Below, one piece after another: positions 33,839 to 42,821 of a stretch of 64,000 nucleotides of DNA. Source of the DNA: Sporobacter sp942492735 (lineage in GTDB: Bacteria > Bacillota > Clostridia > Oscillospirales > Oscillospiraceae); NCBI GenBank assembly GCA_942492735.1, contig OW818648.1:3782001-3846000 (forward strand). The letters are read 5' to 3'. The notes beneath the pieces were generated by a model. That model saw only the letters and a program-made list of their open reading frames with translations. It did not search any database and had not been told where the DNA came from. A program made the translations under genes and the position numbers. The first letter of the stretch is position 1. Each line of letters begins with the position of its first letter.

Positions 33839-34768
33839 TTGTTCAGAAAAAAAATCCTGGTTGTCGACGACAGCACTTTTTTTGCAAAAGTGATCAATAA
33901 CGCGCTCACGCAGGATGGCTATGATGTCGTATGGGCGTCGTGCGGTGAGGATGCGTTGCGCCTTGTCCGCGCCGAAAAACCGGATCTCATGCTGCTTGAT
34001 GTCGTCATGCCGGACATCAGCGGTTTTGAGGTATGCCGCATCCTTCGCGCGGCAGAAAGCAACAACCTGATGCCAATCATCATGCTGACAAGTCAAGACG
34101 CGCATAAAGATATGCTCATCGGTCTGGATCTCGGCGCCGACGACTATATTTTCAAACCGTTTGATAACCGCGAGCTGCTGAGCAGAGTAAAAAACACATT
34201 GAAACGAATTGACCGAAACAGGAACGCCAGCCCACTCACCGGCCTGCCGGGGAATCTGCAGATCATGCGCGAGATTGACTACAGAATTGAAAAGAATCTG
34301 CCGTTTGCAGCAATTTATGCTGACCTCGATAATTTCAAGTCATATAACGACGCTTATGGTTTCTTAAAGGGAGACGTCGCCATTAAGCTGACGGCTGATA
34401 TTCTGAGCGATGAAGCCGGTATCAGCGATCTCGATTCGTTTATCGGGCACATCGGCGGCGATGATTTTATAGTAATTGTCAATCCGGCGTTTGCCGATAA
34501 TGTCTGCAGTGGGATTATTGAAAAGTTCGACAAGCGCATCAGGGCACTGTACGTCGACGAAGACCTTGAACGGGGGCACATTGTCACATATAACCGCCAG
34601 GGTGACCAAACACAATTCCCGATCATGTCGATTTCGCTCGCCGTCGTTACAAGTGAGCATAAAGCCTATACGTCCTACCTTGAGATATCGGATATCGCGG
34701 CAGAACTCAAGAGAAAAGCAAAATCCATCAGCGGTAGTATTTGCGTCAGAAACTGCAGGGCAACTTAA
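33839..34768 (+). CDS. Response regulator with degenerate GGDEF (GGDDF) domain
   Basis: A 309-residue protein: receiver domain (VVDDS, phospho-acceptor in LMLLDVVMPDISGF, lysine in DDYIFKPF) and a C-terminal GGDEF-like domain. The signature is GGDDF rather than GGDEF, and the RxxD site is absent (SDLD). Whether GGDDF supports catalysis is doubtful; it may bind nucleotide or only dimerise. Start is TTG 33839 with GTGAGGTG upstream. No kinase is adjacent, so the phosphate donor is elsewhere. A clear terminator follows. Confidence 0.9.
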   Translation: MFRKKILVVDDSTFFAKVINNALTQDGYDVVWASCGEDALRLVRAEKPDLMLLDVVMPDISGFEVCRILRAAESNNLMPIIMLTSQDAHKDMLIGLDLGADDYIFKPFDNRELLSRVKNTLKRIDRNRNASPLTGLPGNLQIMREIDYRIEKNLPFAAIYADLDNFKSYNDAYGFLKGDVAIKLTADILSDEAGISDLDSFIGHIGGDDFIVIVNPAFADNVCSGIIEKFDKRIRALYVDEDLERGHIVTYNRQGDQTQFPIMSISLAVVTSEHKAYTSYLEISDIAAELKRKAKSISGSICVRNCRAT

Positions 34769-34770
34769 TA

Positions 34771-34808
34771 AGCAGGGAAAACGGATGAACCGTTATTCTC
34801 TGCTTTTT
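34771..34808 (+). terminator. Terminator of the REC-GGDDF gene
   Basis: AGCAGGGAAAACGG pairs with CCGTTATTCTCTGCT around ATGAA, followed by seven T. Confidence 0.88.
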
Positions 34809-34815
34809 TTGCTCT

Positions 34816-35934
34816 TTATTTGATTTCCAGTTCTTCAGGTCCGACATATCGAAAGCCTAAATAATCAAGAACCGAGACGAGCACCTCTAGTGATTGCTTG
34901 ATATTTTCGGGTTTTGAGAATGACGCAAGCTTATGCTCACCGGTGAATATCGACGCACAAGCCTCTTTGAATTCACCGGTCATCGGGATAAAAACAGGTT
35001 CTTTCGTCGTCGTATCGATGATGTTTTTGGCAACATAGTCTTTGATGAGTTTCGTCAGCTCTGCCTTGGCATACGCACCGAATTCATTGGATTTAGGGCC
35101 GGTGGATATATAATCAGCCGCGAAGCGTTTCATCTCGGCATGTTTCGAATTGACCGTGCCGCTGTGGATATTGAGAAAAACGGACAAAATGCCGAACTCC
35201 GCCGTCAGCTTGTTCATTTTAAGGCCTCTGAGTTCATCCGAAAGCTGATAAACGCGCCCCTTACTCCCATAAGCCAGGCAATATCCGATCCAGAGCTGCA
35301 GCAGTATATAGGGAAAGTAGAATGCAAAGCTTTCATGAGTAAGCCGCTCATCTTCATCAGTTTGCAGTTTATTACAGAGCTCTAAAATACGGTCTTTATC
35401 TAAACCTTTAATGGACGGCGCATTGAAAATACGTAAAAAATCCTGAGCGATTACAGAGTATACGGCATTCGAATATGGCAAAAACCGCATACCCGGTTTC
35501 AAAAACTCAGATAAGTCACAATTCAAACCATCGAAATCCCGCTCAAGCAGGCCGATTTCAGCCGGCCCTGATAATTCCCGCAGCTTAATTTTACACGGCT
35601 TTGACTTCAGCAGATAGTCCTGCCACGCGCCTTCGTCATCGTCAACACGCAGTGACTTGAAAAAAGGCTTGATGGCGATGAACAGATCAAATATCTTGTA
35701 ATACTCGTCGGGATTTGCCGGGTTGCTCCATTTGCAGAACCAGTTGATCTTCCTGTTGACGAGTCGGAACAGCAGCGGTTCGCTCATTCCTTCAGCAAAC
35801 TCAATGTAAAAAGAGTCCTCTTCTTTGACGATTTTGCAGTTCATGCCGGCCGACTGTTGGAGTACTGCGTCATATAACGCTTCAGCACTGCCGCTGTCCT
35901 TCAATGTGCCCTTGTAATAAATCGTACTGCTCAT
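34816..35934 (-). CDS. Uncharacterised soluble protein
   Basis: A 372-residue protein with no signal peptide or clear membrane helix. It opens SSTIYYKGTLKDSG, then a mixed alpha/beta part (to about 160) and a mainly helical second half. I recognise no domain. ATG 35934 has GAGGT 5 nt upstream; GTG 35949 is an alternative. The gene is between two unrelated families, so context does not help. Confidence 0.8.
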   Translation of the reverse strand: MSSTIYYKGTLKDSGSAEALYDAVLQQSAGMNCKIVKEEDSFYIEFAEGMSEPLLFRLVNRKINWFCKWSNPANPDEYYKIFDLFIAIKPFFKSLRVDDDEGAWQDYLLKSKPCKIKLRELSGPAEIGLLERDFDGLNCDLSEFLKPGMRFLPYSNAVYSVIAQDFLRIFNAPSIKGLDKDRILELCNKLQTDEDERLTHESFAFYFPYILLQLWIGYCLAYGSKGRVYQLSDELRGLKMNKLTAEFGILSVFLNIHSGTVNSKHAEMKRFAADYISTGPKSNEFGAYAKAELTKLIKDYVAKNIIDTTTKEPVFIPMTGEFKEACASIFTGEHKLASFSKPENIKQSLEVLVSVLDYLGFRYVGPEELEIK

Positions 35935-35992
35935 ATTTACCTCATGCACTGTCGTTTACCTCGCTTTTATTCGCGAAGGCATATCGACTATT

Positions 35993-36553
35993 TTACATGA
36001 GCTTGAGGTTTTTATTCAGGCGGTCGATAATTTTTGCCAGGCGGGTGATTTTTGTCTGTTCTAATTTGGCGTCCAGATAGAAGCCGGCGTAGCTGCGTTT
36101 CACCGATGGAGACATGGCGAGGAAATTTGTATGGGCCGGTTCGTGGCCGTCTAAGGCCGACGTCAGAATAGCTATCTGCTCGTCCGTGATTTTAGCAGGA
36201 GGCGGGGCGTCCCATTTCCCGTTTTCTTGCGCTTCGACGACCTTGGCACGTCCGTAATCGGTCATGAGGCCCTGCTCTTCAAGGGCAGCAACAAGCGCTT
36301 TGTTTGTTTCGGACCATTTGCTGCCTTTACGCCTGGGCGACAGATACCGCAAATATGTTTTATCGTCGATTACTTTCATGAGTGAATCGACCCAGCCGAA
36401 ACAGAGGGCTTCCTCTAAGGCCTCCTGATATGTCAACGTCTGCGGCCCGCCTGGCTTACCAAAAACAAGCCATACCGCCCCGCTGACCGCGGCATTTTTC
36501 ATAAGCCATTTGCGGAATTCACCGCGCGAGGCAAATAGTAACTGTTCGGGCAT
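35993..36553 (-). CDS. YdeI/OmpD-associated family protein
   Basis: A 186-residue protein of the bacteriocin-protection YdeI/OmdA family (PF13376 in its C-terminal part). Typical are GAVWLVFGKPG, EALCFGWVDSL and the SPRRKGSKWSETNKA motif. Bacillus YdeI is reported in bacteriocin tolerance; the molecular role is unclear. Start ATG 36553; the open frame extends upstream without a site. A repeat element lies directly upstream. Confidence 0.85.
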   Translation of the reverse strand: MPEQLLFASRGEFRKWLMKNAAVSGAVWLVFGKPGGPQTLTYQEALEEALCFGWVDSLMKVIDDKTYLRYLSPRRKGSKWSETNKALVAALEEQGLMTDYGRAKVVEAQENGKWDAPPPAKITDEQIAILTSALDGHEPAHTNFLAMSPSVKRSYAGFYLDAKLEQTKITRLAKIIDRLNKNLKLM

Positions 36554-36647
36554 ATGTACAATCCCTCTCGTTGTATCTTTTGTTAAGACGCGCAGGCAGA
36601 GCAAGTATAAGAATCGTTTCTATAAGGTTATATGTGACGAATATCAT

Positions 36648-36728
36648 TGTAGGGCAAGGGCTTTGCTCTTGCTGTTTTTGTGCGTGTAAAAACAAGGGAC
36701 GAGGCAAGAGCAGAGCCCTTGCCCTACA
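36648..36728. repeat. Paired-hairpin element, GGGCAAGGGC arms
   Basis: Opens TGTAGGGCAAGGGCTTTGC and closes GAGCCCTTGCCCTACA; 25-bp terminal inverted repeats with one mismatch over 81 bp. The right end is repeated alone at 38784-38808. Confidence 0.8.
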
Positions 36729-36751
36729 AGAACGTGGAAACAGCGGCAAAA

Positions 36752-36778
36752 AACACAAAAGAACCGTCCCCTTGTGTT
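36752..36778. repeat. AACACAA...CCGTCCCCTTGTGTT repeat at a stop codon
   Basis: Palindromic ends AACACAA and TTGTGTT enclose AAGAACCGTCCCC. This phrase is frequent in Clostridia and Peptococcaceae genomes. It overlaps by two bases the TAA of the Bax inhibitor-1 gene. Relatives are at 61409-61467 and about 48209-48226. Confidence 0.6.
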
Positions 36779-37448
36779 ATCTTCTTCTGCCGAAGATGCG
36801 GAGAAGGTTGAGGAACAGGTTAATCAGGTCGAGGTAGAGCTTCAGGGCGCCGTATAGTGCTACCTTTTCGTATTGCTCCGGCGAAAAGCTGTTACTCTCG
36901 TACATTCTTTTCAGATACTGGACATCATAGGCTGTGATGCCGGAAAAGATGAGCACGCCGATGAAGCTGATGATATACATGAGCGGCGAGCTGCTGATGA
37001 AAAGATTGAGGACAAGTACGATGATAAAGCCGAATAAGCTCATGTACAAAAAACGGCCCATTGCAGATAAATCCTTCTTCGTTATATACCCGAAAAGTCC
37101 CATGACAAGGAACAGTCCCGCGGCGGCGAAGAAGACCATGAAAATTGATTCCAGCGTGTAAACAAGGAAAATGAGCGACAGTGTCACACCATTAACAAGT
37201 GCGAAGACGACGAGGCCGGCGTAAGCGGCACCGACGCTCATTGTCATAATCCTTCTGGACAACGTAAAGACAAGGATGACTTCAAGCGCCATTAAAATCA
37301 ACATGCTGATCGGATTTGACACAATAGCCATCGCAAACGGCGGGTAACTGGCGACACCGTACGCTGTCAGCGCTGTTAAAACAAGTGCCCACGCCATATT
37401 GAAGAACACGCGCGAAAAAAATGTGCGTTCGTTCGTTTGGGAATACAT
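36777..37448 (-). CDS. Bax inhibitor-1 / YccA family membrane protein
   Basis: A 223-residue, seven-helix protein of the BAX inhibitor-1 family (PF01027). Helices such as SMLILMALEVILVFTLSRR and FSGITAYDVQYLKRMYES are typical, with the aspartate of TAYD part of the conserved pair that governs calcium leak in the Bacillus homologue YetJ. It probably leaks or senses cations in the membrane. GAGGTGA precedes ATG 37448. The stop codon touches a repeat. Confidence 0.92.
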   Translation of the reverse strand: MYSQTNERTFFSRVFFNMAWALVLTALTAYGVASYPPFAMAIVSNPISMLILMALEVILVFTLSRRIMTMSVGAAYAGLVVFALVNGVTLSLIFLVYTLESIFMVFFAAAGLFLVMGLFGYITKKDLSAMGRFLYMSLFGFIIVLVLNLFISSSPLMYIISFIGVLIFSGITAYDVQYLKRMYESNSFSPEQYEKVALYGALKLYLDLINLFLNLLRIFGRRR

Positions 37449-37520
37449 AAAAATCACCTCACAGATGCTTTGATTATACTAAGATTAATCTTTTTATATG
37501 AATTATTTATCACGGAATTG

Positions 37521-38747
37521 TTAATTTTTATGTGTGCCGTGGAATTCAACGGGCATATCGGAAATACCGAGCAATTCCTGCAGTTTCGCGACCCATACCT
37601 CGATCGTTTTCGGGACAGCTGTGATATAGTCTGCATTCGTATAGACTTTAAACGAGCCGCCGTCAAAATCAATGACAGCCGCGCAAATCTTACCATCCGG
37701 CAGGAACATGACAGTAGATTCATATGTCCCGCCAAAACTGGTCACCCACCAGTTGAAAACCTGCGCGCCGAAGCCGTCAAGCTCCTCTTGCTCTACTTTA
37801 ATCTGTGCCGTGTTCAGAAACAGCTCGTAAGCCTCGCCCGTCATGCTTCTGAATGCATCGTCGCGCGCCTTGTCCGGCACATAACCCATGGCGAGGAGCG
37901 TGTCCTCGGGGAGCTCCCCATGCGTATAGCTGCCATCAAAAAAGACGTTCGCACCTGCGTAATAGAAGATATCGCCTTTGGACAGAACATCGATAAGGCC
38001 GTTTTTCAGGTTGAACACCAGTTCCGCGCTCGTCTGCTTATCTTTAAAGTATGCCGAAGTACCGTCGATGATGGCAGTGCCGTCAATAAAGCCCATGTGT
38101 GACCCATAAAAAGCGTCGATCTGAAACGCAAAGCTGCTCTGTGTCTCGTTGAAAATGACAAGCGCCGCGCTGGCGAACCTGCCAGTTTCTGTCCGCTTCC
38201 ACTCACCGGCCCAAACAGCGTCGGACGGGATGCCGTCCATGACGTCGAGGCTGATACTTAAGACTTCATCTGTCTTTGCGTTTGTCCAACTGCCGCTGAG
38301 ACGAATGCCCGGTGTATACCATCCGTCAAACGTGCCGGTGAACGTGCCGTCAACGTCGTATTCCTTTATGGTGATCATTCTGTTTGCTTCAATTGTGCCG
38401 TCAAGCCTGATATCTTGCTTGACCTTGTCGTAATAATATGTGCCGGTCACCGTGCCCTCTTCGATCTTAAGACTCATGTGAATCGCGATATCGCCGATTG
38501 TCCCCTCAAGCTTGATCGTATCCTTATCAGCTGACGGTGCAGAGGAGGATGACGGCGGCGCTGATGTGTCCTCCGCCGCGGTGCTGCCGGCTGATGCGCT
38601 CTCGTTTGACGCTGACGGAGGGATCGGAGAAGAGGCTGCGTTCTCAGACGCATCAGGCGCTATACTGCCGCCGGCGGACGTACCTTTGCACGACGCGCCT
38701 GTCAGTGAAAGAATAAGGATCAGTAATGCGATAATCAGTCGTTTCAT
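37521..38747 (-). CDS. Lipoprotein of unknown function
   Basis: A 408-residue lipoprotein: lipobox LTGASC (C20), a long Ser/Ala/Pro linker (to about 70), then beta-rich repeats of the form GTIGDIAIHMSLKIEEGTV and TGTYYYDKVKQDIRL-DGTI, giving a lipocalin-like look. The last 120 residues are mixed. I recognise no named family. Start ATG 38747 places the lipobox well; ATG 38762 is an alternative. A half repeat element precedes it. Confidence 0.82.
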   Translation of the reverse strand: MKRLIIALLILILSLTGASCKGTSAGGSIAPDASENAASSPIPPSASNESASAGSTAAEDTSAPPSSSSAPSADKDTIKLEGTIGDIAIHMSLKIEEGTVTGTYYYDKVKQDIRLDGTIEANRMITIKEYDVDGTFTGTFDGWYTPGIRLSGSWTNAKTDEVLSISLDVMDGIPSDAVWAGEWKRTETGRFASAALVIFNETQSSFAFQIDAFYGSHMGFIDGTAIIDGTSAYFKDKQTSAELVFNLKNGLIDVLSKGDIFYYAGANVFFDGSYTHGELPEDTLLAMGYVPDKARDDAFRSMTGEAYELFLNTAQIKVEQEELDGFGAQVFNWWVTSFGGTYESTVMFLPDGKICAAVIDFDGGSFKVYTNADYITAVPKTIEVWVAKLQELLGISDMPVEFHGTHKN

Positions 38748-38783
38748 TGTTGTTCTGCCCATCTGTATATTTTTTTGCCGGAG

Positions 38784-38808
38784 GCAAGAGCAGAGCCCTT
38801 GCCCTACA
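38784..38808. repeat. Solitary right end of the GGGCAAGGGC element
   Basis: GCAAGAGCAGAGCCCTTGCC then CTACA matches exactly the right end of the 36648-36728 element; no left end is nearby. Confidence 0.75.
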
Positions 38809-38855
38809 GTATTTGATATAGCGGCGCACCGGTGTTGGCCGGTTATTGTATTCTT

Positions 38856-40106
38856 TTAGAGAATAAAGCTTGCCAAGAGCGCAATATTGAGGCCTGTCAC
38901 AATGACGGCGAATGTCCAGAGCAGAATTTTATCGATGAGTGAATTTGCGTATTTACCCATGACTTTTTTGGACGATGTGAGGTAAATCTGCGTAAATATC
39001 GTGATCGGCAGCTGGATGCTCAGCAGCATCTGAGAATAAATAAGTCCGTCAAAAGGCGATTTTATGAAGAATATCGCAGCTGTCGCCGCCAGCATGGTGA
39101 TCAGAACGCCGATTTTGCTGTGGATATCCGCAATGTCGTACGGCTCGCCGTATATACCGGCAAATATGCTGCCGCCCGCCATACCCGCTGTGATACAGGA
39201 AGCTATTCCGGCAAAGAGCAGAGCCACGGCGAAGACGATGGCCGCGCTATTACCCAGTATCGGCTGCAGCATAACCTGCGCCTGTGACAGGTCGGTGACA
39301 ACTGTCCCCTGCTTGAAAAAGGTCGTCGCGGCGATGAGAATCATAGCGCTATTGATCGCCCAGCCGAGAATCATGGATAAAAGGGTGTCGCCAAACTCAT
39401 ATTTGAGCTGCTTTTTGATAACCTTCTCATCCTCCAGATTCCACTGCCTGGATTGGATGATTTCACTATGCAGAAAAAGATTGTGCGGCATGACGACGGC
39501 GCCTAAAACGCTCATAATCACCGGCATCGCGCCGGGTGGGAACGACGGCGTCACCCAGCCTGACACAGCCGCTGACCAATCTACTTGGATAATCAATATC
39601 TCATAGAGGAACGACAGACCAATGATTGAGACAAACCCAATGATGATCTTTTCGATTTTTTTATAGGAGTTTGTAAACTGCAGGAACAATACAAGCGCCA
39701 GGACTAAAATGCAGCCGAGCTTGATAGGCAGCTTAAAGAGCATATTCAGAGCAATAGCACCGCCCAGAATCTCCGCCAGCGCTGTCGAGATGGATGCCGC
39801 CATCGCCGAGCCGAGAACGCTGTTTTTCAGCCACGGTCGCATGTTTTCCGTCGCCGCCTCGCTTAGGCATTTACCTGTTGCAATCCCAAGATGTGCCGCG
39901 TTGTGCTGCAAAACGATGAGCATAATTGTCGACAATGTCACCATCCACAAAAGAACATAACCGTATTTCGATCCTGCGGCAATATTCGATGCCCAGTTGC
40001 CCGGATCGATAAAGCCGACCGTCACAAGCAGCCCCGGTCCGATATATTTTAAAAAGCTCAGCGCGCGCCTATTGGGCGTGTGTTTTTTTAAAAACGAAAA
40101 GTTCAT
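38856..40106 (-). CDS. mntH: NRAMP manganese/divalent metal transporter
   Basis: A 416-residue, 11-helix proton-coupled importer of Mn(II) and Fe(II). The metal-binding motifs are intact: DPGN at 34-37 in helix 1 and MPHN at 206-209 in helix 6; the methionine marks a transition-metal rather than magnesium or aluminium type. The gene stands alone with its own promoter, which contains a palindrome overlapping the -35 element, so control by a metal regulator is plausible. In anaerobes manganese uptake supports peroxide defence, a loose link with the PerR operon. Confidence 0.95.
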   Translation of the reverse strand: MNFSFLKKHTPNRRALSFLKYIGPGLLVTVGFIDPGNWASNIAAGSKYGYVLLWMVTLSTIMLIVLQHNAAHLGIATGKCLSEAATENMRPWLKNSVLGSAMAASISTALAEILGGAIALNMLFKLPIKLGCILVLALVLFLQFTNSYKKIEKIIIGFVSIIGLSFLYEILIIQVDWSAAVSGWVTPSFPPGAMPVIMSVLGAVVMPHNLFLHSEIIQSRQWNLEDEKVIKKQLKYEFGDTLLSMILGWAINSAMILIAATTFFKQGTVVTDLSQAQVMLQPILGNSAAIVFAVALLFAGIASCITAGMAGGSIFAGIYGEPYDIADIHSKIGVLITMLAATAAIFFIKSPFDGLIYSQMLLSIQLPITIFTQIYLTSSKKVMGKYANSLIDKILLWTFAVIVTGLNIALLASFIL

Positions 40107-40142
40107 CCATCAAACCTCATAGCACATTTCGGTATCACCGAT

Positions 40143-40171
40143 ATTCTATCTATTATTGCATAATTTTGCAA
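40143..40171 (-). promoter_or_regulatory. mntH promoter with palindrome
   Basis: TTGCAA (40166-40171) and TAGAAT (40143-40148), 17 nt apart on the minus strand. The palindrome TTGCATAATTTTGCAA (40156-40171) covers the -35 element. It is not the classical MntR box. Confidence 0.55.
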
Positions 40172-40193
40172 GTTCTGTCTGACAAATGAAAAG

Positions 40194-40226
40194 CAAAAAA
40201 GCCGGAACGGTTTCCCATTCCAGCTC
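40194..40226 (-). terminator. Terminator of the phospholipase-C-like gene
   Basis: On the minus strand AGCTGGAATGG pairs with CCGTTCCGGCT around GAAA, followed by TTTTTTGC, just after the stop at 40265. Confidence 0.85.
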
Positions 40227-40264
40227 TTATAAAATATATAAATTGCAGACTGCAGAGTAATGTT

Positions 40265-40873
40265 CTAGCCTTCGGCTGTTTTGACAACCAGGCCAACTGG
40301 CGGAAACTCTCTCATAACAACAGAATTTGCGGCAATCATTAAAATCGTATTAATACAGGCGTACAGCGTGAAGACGATATCATGTTCAAATGCGTGTTCT
40401 TCATCGAGATATGCATTATGTAGTGTAACAAAACCGCTGTGTATTTTATCAGGATGCTTAATAGGGATCTTTTGACCACCAAAGTCTGCCCGATTCAAAA
40501 CGCGATTGTTTTGCTGCGTATATCTATAAAGCTCCCATTCGTATTTCATATGCTGGTAGGTGCCTCCATCAAATGCTTCCGTATGCGGGTAGCAGAAGAA
40601 ATCGGCATAAAAGTGGCAAAGAACGCCAAGGCGCTTTGAGTAGTTGGATCCTAAGTACGGGCTCACCTGCTTATGGTCAGACAATTTTTTGATCTCGCTT
40701 TTCAGATAGCGCGCCCAGCTGTCTGGTGTATGCGGCATTTTTTTATAAGAAGGTGTAAAATCCGGAAGCAGGCTGCCGTATATAAAGCTTGCCCAGTTGA
40801 GCTCGATACCGTTTTGTTCTTTTATGTATTTATAGATGAGGTTGCCTATTAGAATATGCGAAAAGGTATGCAT
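40265..40873 (-). CDS. Zinc-dependent phospholipase C family protein
   Basis: A 202-residue protein with the zinc-dependent phospholipase C/S1-P1 fold signature (PF00882): HTFSHILIGNLIYKY at the N-terminus, GSLLPDF, and LCHFYADFFCYPH with clustered His and Asp ligands. No signal peptide, so cytosolic; such short members are common in Clostridia with unknown substrate. GGGAT precedes ATG 40873. Confidence 0.85.
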   Translation of the reverse strand: MHTFSHILIGNLIYKYIKEQNGIELNWASFIYGSLLPDFTPSYKKMPHTPDSWARYLKSEIKKLSDHKQVSPYLGSNYSKRLGVLCHFYADFFCYPHTEAFDGGTYQHMKYEWELYRYTQQNNRVLNRADFGGQKIPIKHPDKIHSGFVTLHNAYLDEEHAFEHDIVFTLYACINTILMIAANSVVMREFPPVGLVVKTAEG

Positions 40874-41249
40874 TCGTGATATCCCTACAATCATTATACT
40901 TCACGTTACATTATAGGCCTTTATTTCTAAATTGGAATGGTAAATTACTGGCTTTTGAAAAGTCTGTGAAAGTTATACATTAATCAGAGATATTAAAATA
41001 TCGCTTGATGTTATACATGACCAAGAAAATGAGATGCGGCGGGGTCTTCTCACTGGCCCCGCCGCCTTACTCAAGTTGTTTTCTTTATTATTTTTTGTCA
41101 CATCTCGGTTTCTTTACTATTATCAGCAATAACTCAGTAAATATACATATTGATCAATAAACGTATTGTTCGGCTATAGTTATTCTCGATTGTTGCGCAG
41201 GCATTGTTCCGAAGCGCTTGTTGTGTCGAAATATATAACGAACGTTAGA
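40874..41249. other. Gene-free stretch
   Basis: AT-rich, with two TATAAT copies on the minus strand (40893-40898, 40910-40915) that may serve the phospholipase-like gene, a GC-rich hairpin (41036-41065), and no gene-like frame. Confidence 0.6.
41036..41065. terminator. GC-rich hairpin, possible terminator
   Basis: GCGGCGGGG pairs with CCCCGCCGC around a 12-nt loop. It is about 185 nt after the DUF5661 stop. No T-run on the minus strand, so the role is uncertain. Confidence 0.4.
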
Positions 41250-41552
41250 TTAGACTATTTGTATTTTTCTATTCTTTGTGTCACCCTTGATTTGATCCAG
41301 TGCGTGCTCCCACGCGGCCACACCGATATTCTTATCGTAATAGAGTGTGTTTTCCTTCAGATGCGCCAGTACGATTTTCGCCGTTGTGAGCCCGTCATCG
41401 TCTGTGACATTGGTTTGGGCGTCTTGAATGCCGTGCTCAAGCTCCACGTGCAGCCCATCCAGAAATTCATCGGCGGTAAATCCTGCTTCGCTAAAGTCGA
41501 TGTTCAGCTTTCTTGCCAGTTCGACAGCTTCCTGCATTGCAAACTTTTTCAT
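41250..41552 (-). CDS. DUF5661 family protein
   Basis: A 100-residue protein with the DUF5661 signature: FTADEFLDGLHVELEHGIQ and VTDDDGLTTAKIVLAHLKE, then a YYD motif. The family is small and cytosolic; function unknown. AAAGGAG lies before ATG 41552. It follows the M24 peptidase gene by 78 nt on the same strand and could be the last gene of that operon. Confidence 0.85.
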   Translation of the reverse strand: MKKFAMQEAVELARKLNIDFSEAGFTADEFLDGLHVELEHGIQDAQTNVTDDDGLTTAKIVLAHLKENTLYYDKNIGVAAWEHALDQIKGDTKNRKIQIV

Positions 41553-41630
41553 AATGACTCCTTTTCTAGCGTTTTCGACCTTTTTCGACATATTCTGACT
41601 GTAAAGTCAATCTATATATGTTAAACTGAA

Positions 41631-42821
41631 TTAGACTTCAATAATATCGCGACCGCCGCCTGTTACACATTTTGCGCCGTTTTTCGTGACGATATACGTG
41701 TCCTCCACGCCGAATAAACCAACGTCTTTAATGCCCTTCTTCGGCTCGATGGCGAACACCATGTTTTCTTCGATCGGATCGTCAAAGCCTTGGGCGATAA
41801 CGGGAAACTCATCTACATGGAGTCCGAGACCGTGCCCTAAAAACTTGACCTGCCGATTCCCGAACCCCATAAAGTTACGCTTGAAATGATCGCTTAACCC
41901 GCCCATCACTGTGCTGTACACGTCAGACGGATGAGCGCCGGGAATGAGCAGCGCTGCCGTTTGCTTTTCGATATCAATACAGGCACGCTGCACGCCGGTC
42001 ATCTCCTCGGTTGGCTTTGCGCCGAAGATGTATGCCTGCGACTTGTCACTGTTGTACCCCTTGATGCCAAAGCCGATATCGATAAAGATGGTATCGCCTG
42101 CTTTAAGCTTGCGTTCCCGGCTGCCCATGAGCGGAACGGCGGCAGACAGACCGTGGCTTCCCCCAGGTCCGTCAAAGAACGTCGGGTATAGCGAGCTTGT
42201 CCCGAATCCGATCTGGCCGATACCGAGATCGGTCTGGAACATTTGAAACCGTGTGGCGCCATGGAAGCCGCAATCATACATCTTTTCCAGAAGCGCGACG
42301 GATAAATCGGTCTCGCTCATACCTTCGCGTAAAAGCGATGGGATGACGGTCAGCATCAGCTCATTATGCAGCCGTCCAGCTTCTTCTATCGCTGTCAGCT
42401 CATATGCTGTCTTGACGGCACGGACGGCGAGGACGGTCTTATCAAGCGAACCGAGCGCACTGATCGTGAAATACTTTTGAACCCGCTCCAGAATGGCGAT
42501 CGTCATGATCTCCGATTCGATATATGTCTTTCCCAAATCAGTGCCGATGACACAAGCGGCGTCTTTATAGCTCTTCATTGGGCTGATGTTTTCAAATGGC
42601 GACTCATCCAGCGCGCGCTCATAGCTTCTGCGGACGAAATAAACCGCGTTCCCATCCCGTTTAATAACGAGCAGCCCGTCCTGCATCGTGCCGGTGAAAT
42701 AGTACTGATTGATTTTGCTGACAAAAACCGCAGTGTCCCAATCGGAATTTTTACAGGCCATCTTCGTACAGAATTTTTTGAGCCGCTGTGCGAGCTCTTC
42801 TTTGCTTAGTTCTTTAGCCAT
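41631..42821 (-). CDS. M24 family metallopeptidase (Xaa-Pro aminopeptidase-like)
   Basis: A 396-residue two-domain enzyme: creatinase-type N-terminal domain (to about 150) and a pita-bread catalytic domain. The five metal ligands are visible: two Asp in IDIGFGIKGYNSDKSQ, His in GHGLGLHVDEFP, Glu in AIEPKKG and Glu in GVEDTYI. It likely removes N-terminal residues from proline-containing peptides in the cytosol, though M24B members also include dipeptidases. GGAGGG lies just before ATG 42821, inside the 3' end of the GNAT gene (16-nt overlap). Confidence 0.9.
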   Translation of the reverse strand: MAKELSKEELAQRLKKFCTKMACKNSDWDTAVFVSKINQYYFTGTMQDGLLVIKRDGNAVYFVRRSYERALDESPFENISPMKSYKDAACVIGTDLGKTYIESEIMTIAILERVQKYFTISALGSLDKTVLAVRAVKTAYELTAIEEAGRLHNELMLTVIPSLLREGMSETDLSVALLEKMYDCGFHGATRFQMFQTDLGIGQIGFGTSSLYPTFFDGPGGSHGLSAAVPLMGSRERKLKAGDTIFIDIGFGIKGYNSDKSQAYIFGAKPTEEMTGVQRACIDIEKQTAALLIPGAHPSDVYSTVMGGLSDHFKRNFMGFGNRQVKFLGHGLGLHVDEFPVIAQGFDDPIEENMVFAIEPKKGIKDVGLFGVEDTYIVTKNGAKCVTGGGRDIIEV

